Source: Pseudomonadota bacterium (GTDB lineage: Bacteria > Desulfobacterota > Syntrophia > Syntrophales > JADFWA01). Taken from it: DNA of 7,177 nt. Location of the stretch: assembly GCA_030610915.1 (NCBI GenBank), contig JAUWQS010000081.1:1-7177 (forward strand), given 5' to 3'. The notes beneath the pieces were generated by a model that ran no database searches, was not told the origin of the DNA, and saw only the letters and a program-made list of their open reading frames with translations. Both the position numbers and the translations under genes were made by a program. Below are positions 5,042-7,177 of this stretch, in pieces. Positions within the stretch are counted from its first letter, which is position 1. Each line of letters starts with the position of its first letter.

Positions 5042-6802
5042 GTGAGCAATGAAAAGACCACCAAAGAAATTTTGGCGGAAAAACTGGCATCGGAGGAGCG
5101 CACTCCTCTATATAACCCTAAGGCCCTGGAAAAGATAAAAACGGAGTTCGACCGGTGGAAAAGTACAGTCGTTCGAGAAAAAGACCGGGAGAACTGGAAT
5201 GTTACCCCTCAGACAATCCTGGGTTCCGAGATACCGAGGGGGCTGATTTATACCCCTCTCGACAATGCCGATCTTGATTATGAGAAAGATTTAGGTTTTT
5301 CCGGGGAGGCGCCCTTTGTCAGAGGCCTGCACGCCAACATGTACAGGGGACGGACTTTTACTATGCGACAGTTGTCCGCCGCAGGTTCCCCGGAAGAGGT
5401 CAACAACAGATTGAAGATGCTTCTTGACCGCGGTGCCACGGGAACTAACCTTGCCCTTGATCTGGCAACAGTTCAGATGTTCGATTCAGACGAGCCTGAA
5501 GCCCTGGGACAGGTTGGAACTGTTGGCGTTCCGGTTGACTGTGTTTCCGATATGGAAACGATCTACAAAGATATTCCCATAGACAAAATAAGCGCGTCCA
5601 TAGTCACCCACTATCCCAGAAACACGTCGATAGTGCTTCCTATGTACCTGGTTATGGCCGAACGGAGAGGCATCTCCTGGGATAACCTTCCCGGCAGCAG
5701 CCAGAACGACTTCATAATGGAGAATGTTGTCCGTAGCGCCTCGGAATATATCCCCCCCAGGGACGATTTCAGGGTACAGTGTGACAATATTGAGTTCATC
5801 AGAAAAAACGTGCCCAAATGGAACTATGTCACCTTGAATGGCTATAATCTGCGCGAGTGGGGAACAAGCGGCATCACCGCGATGGCAGTGGCCATGGCCA
5901 ACGGCATTGAAATCCTGAAAGACATGGAGAGAAGAGGCCATGATGTTGACTGGGCAGGTGAAAGGATAGCCTTCTTCTGGTCTCCCGCGAATGACTTTTT
6001 TGAAGAGGTTGCCAGGCTGCGGGCGGCAAGACGATTATGGTACAGGATAATGAAGTATAGATTTGGAGCCAAGAAACCCAGGTCCATGCTGCTGAGGTGC
6101 CATGTTCAGACTTCGGGCGTCAGCCTGCAAAGGGAAGAGCCCATGACCAATGTAATAAGATCTGCTTATCACGCCTTGGCGGCAGCGCTGGGCGGCGCAC
6201 AGTCTCTGCATATAGATGGCTATGATGAAGCTTACTCCGTCCCATCGGATGAAGCCTGCGTCCTTTCATTGCGAAACCAGCAGATCATTGAGGCTGAGAC
6301 GCAAACTCTCCAGGTGGTTGACCCGCTTGCCGGCTCCTTCTTTGTAGAGGCAATGACCAATGAGGTGGAAAACAGAATCCTTGATGAAATAGCTGAGATT
6401 GAGAGAATGGGTGGTCTGGTGGAGGCTGTGGCCAGTGGCTGGCTTCATAGAAAGGCATCCGAGTTTATCCAGCGTGAGCAGCAGATGATCGCCGATGGCA
6501 CGATAAAGGTGGTGGCGCGCAATTATTTTAGAGACCCTGATCTGAAGATGCCTGAAATCTGGTCTCAGGAATACGATGAGAAACTCGGCAAAGCTATGAT
6601 AGACAAGCTGTCCAGGCTGAGAATGCGAAGGGACAACGAAAAGGCAGGCAATGCGATTAATGCCCTTGTGGGGGCATGTAAGAATGGAGACAATGTAATG
6701 GCGGCCTGCGTCGAGTGTGCCAGAGCAGATGTCACGGAAGGAGAGATGCGCCGTGCATTTACGGACGGTTTTGGGAAGTGGAATTCACCTATCTTTGTCT
6801 AA
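5042..6802 (+). CDS. Methylmalonyl-CoA mutase family, catalytic large subunit with atypical active site
   Basis: Adenosylcobalamin-dependent acyl-CoA mutases rearrange the carbon skeleton of acyl-CoA esters. This 586-residue chain has the TIM-barrel substrate domain (about 85-440) and a linker, but no B12 domain; that is supplied by the next gene. Landmarks are FTMRQ (106-110), LDLATVQMFDSD (139-150), QNDF (221-224), AGERIAFFWSPANDFFEEVARLRAARRLW (305-333), MLLRCHVQTSGVSL (349-362), LGGAQSLH (383-390) and VVDPLAGSFFVE (425-436). Gln221 and Arg231 match Gln197 and Arg207 of Propionibacterium MCM. Two key residues differ: Leu111 for Tyr89 (TMRQLSAAG against TIRQYAGFS) and Asn269 for His244 (GYN against GYH). 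The substrate is thus probably not methylmalonyl-CoA; a bulkier or branched acyl-CoA is plausible. The GTG start at 5042 follows AAAGGAGG (5027-5034). The stop TAA lies in an 8-bp target duplication. Confidence 0.88.
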   Translation: MSNEKTTKEILAEKLASEERTPLYNPKALEKIKTEFDRWKSTVVREKDRENWNVTPQTILGSEIPRGLIYTPLDNADLDYEKDLGFSGEAPFVRGLHANMYRGRTFTMRQLSAAGSPEEVNNRLKMLLDRGATGTNLALDLATVQMFDSDEPEALGQVGTVGVPVDCVSDMETIYKDIPIDKISASIVTHYPRNTSIVLPMYLVMAERRGISWDNLPGSSQNDFIMENVVRSASEYIPPRDDFRVQCDNIEFIRKNVPKWNYVTLNGYNLREWGTSGITAMAVAMANGIEILKDMERRGHDVDWAGERIAFFWSPANDFFEEVARLRAARRLWYRIMKYRFGAKKPRSMLLRCHVQTSGVSLQREEPMTNVIRSAYHALAAALGGAQSLHIDGYDEAYSVPSDEACVLSLRNQQIIEAETQTLQVVDPLAGSFFVEAMTNEVENRILDEIAEIERMGGLVEAVASGWLHRKASEFIQREQQMIADGTIKVVARNYFRDPDLKMPEIWSQEYDEKLGKAMIDKLSRLRMRRDNEKAGNAINALVGACKNGDNVMAACVECARADVTEGEMRRAFTDGFGKWNSPIFV

Positions 6803-7030
6803 AAGTAACTACTCAGGTTCACGGTCCACGGTTAGAGAGCGATGGAAATTGAACGTTTTGAAGTAATATCTCAATAAGTTCGGGTATGGGCGACTCTAAT
6901 CGCCCACATCGGGGGGTTAAAACCTCCCCTACCCTAATCCAGACAAGCCGGAAACAAGAAAGGGTTCAAGGTTGATTGTTTTTTAACCACTGAACCGTGA
7001 ACCTGACAACCTGAGTAGTTACGTCTAAAA
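6797..7030. mobile_element. MITE-like element 2 (6805-7022) with 8-bp target duplications, between mutase subunit genes
   Basis: The ends GTAACTACTCAGGTT (6805-6819) and its reverse complement (7008-7022) match over 15 of 15 bases. Just outside both is GTCTAAAA (6797-6804 and 7023-7030), a perfect 8-bp target duplication. A second inverted layer lies inside: AGGTTCACGGTCCA at 6814-6827 against AGGTTCACGGTTCA read backwards near 7004-6991. GTAA-starting ends and an 8-bp duplication are the known IS66-family signature, so this is probably a non-autonomous relative of an IS66-type transposon; that family call is an inference. There is no coding frame in the 218 bp. The left duplication contains the last codon (GTC) and stop (TAA) of the large-subunit gene, so the protein is unchanged. 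Without the element, stop and next start would be about 29 bases apart. Confidence 0.85.
6884..6932. repeat. REP-like doublet inside element 2
   Basis: Left unit: GTAT head (6884-6887) and hairpin TGGGCGA-CTCTAA-TCGCCCA (6887-6906), a perfect 7-bp stem. Right unit is inverted: hairpin GGGGGGTT-AAA-ACCTCCCC with one mismatch, ending in CTAC (6929-6932). Aligned on one strand, the units share GGTA.GGG and a TAA-centred loop. The plan is the same as the doublet at 359-420 in element 1, with different stems. The left hairpin may also weaken transcription into the small-subunit gene. Confidence 0.6.
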
Positions 7031-7057
7031 TAAAAGAAATAAAAGGGGTTAAAAATT

Positions 7058-7177
7058 ATGACAAACAAGAAAGTTAGAGTGTTGTTAGCTCAGTTTCCTC
7101 TTGAGACTCATTCAAGGGGGATAATCACCGTCGCCGGTATGCTGAGGGATTCCGGGATGGAGGTGATCCTCATGGGT
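7058..7177 (+). CDS. B12-binding small subunit of acyl-CoA mutase, 5' end only
   Basis: Forty codons are present and the frame is still open at the window edge. KKVRVLLAQFPLETHSRGI... VAGMLRDSGMEVILMG aligns with the start of the cobalamin-binding domain of MCM-family enzymes ([34 protein letters not shown]). His18 should be the lower axial ligand of cobalt in the base-off/His-on mode. The usual motif DxHxxG reads ExHxxG here (Glu16, His18, Gly21), a conservative but unusual change at the residue that hydrogen-bonds the ligand histidine. With the upstream large subunit it should form a two-chain mutase; the expected full length is roughly 130-150 residues. AAAAGGGG (7041-7048) is the likely ribosome site for the ATG at 7058 and lies outside the inserted element, so it was kept. 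Confidence 0.88.
   Translation, partial: MTNKKVRVLLAQFPLETHSRGIITVAGMLRDSGMEVILMG

Noticed and set aside
5486..6448. Minus-strand frames inside the mutase gene (up to 151 codons).
   Set aside because: They are antisense shadows of a strongly conserved protein and show no domain pattern of their own.

Overview
The window looks like chromosomal DNA of an anaerobic, metabolically versatile bacterium, most likely a Desulfobacterota (former Deltaproteobacteria) lineage of the Syntrophales/Syntrophobacterales kind. This rests on a split B12-dependent acyl-CoA mutase, a Cam-type gamma carbonic anhydrase, a sigma-54 promoter driving a lone diguanylate cyclase, and intergenic regions full of REP-like hairpins and small inverted-repeat elements. 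Placement is inferred from gene content and style, not from a phylogenetic marker.

Layout. 1-195: 3' end of a ComEA-like helix-hairpin-helix protein. 196-714: gene-free, with a GTAG-headed REP hairpin at the comEA stop and a complete 230-bp MITE-like element (292-521) with 17-bp inverted ends and 8-bp target duplications. 715-1542: purQ, the glutaminase subunit of FGAM synthase. 1543-2198: gene-free, with hairpins, another REP-like unit, and a good -24/-12 promoter (1983-1998) with an inverted repeat upstream. 2199-3251: GAF/DUF484-like plus GGDEF diguanylate cyclase. 3230-3844 (minus): gamma carbonic anhydrase, overlapping the cyclase gene tail to tail by 22 bp. 4100-4750 (minus): coaE, carrying an 11-G homopolymer and ending inside repeat DNA. 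4839-4867: near-consensus sigma-70 promoter. 5042-6802: large subunit of a methylmalonyl-CoA-mutase-family enzyme. 6805-7022: a second MITE-like element. 7058-7177: start of the B12-binding small subunit, cut by the window end.

How parts fit. The last two genes form one enzyme: a TIM-barrel catalytic chain and a separate cobalamin chain, transcribed together from the promoter at 4839. The catalytic chain keeps the family scaffold and Gln/Arg pocket residues (Gln221, Arg231). It lacks the Tyr89 and His244 equivalents of true methylmalonyl-CoA mutase (Leu111 and Asn269 here), and the small subunit has Glu in place of the Asp of the DxHxxG cobalamin motif. A different acyl-CoA substrate is therefore likely.

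The most unusual structural theme is in the repeats. Two elements of different sequence share one plan: ends beginning GTA.C..CTCA, an 8-bp target duplication, about 220-230 bp in length, and a central pair of inverted GTAG-type REP hairpins. Repeat edges also coincide with the stop codons of three genes: comEA (REP head), coaE (inverted-repeat end) and the mutase (target duplication).
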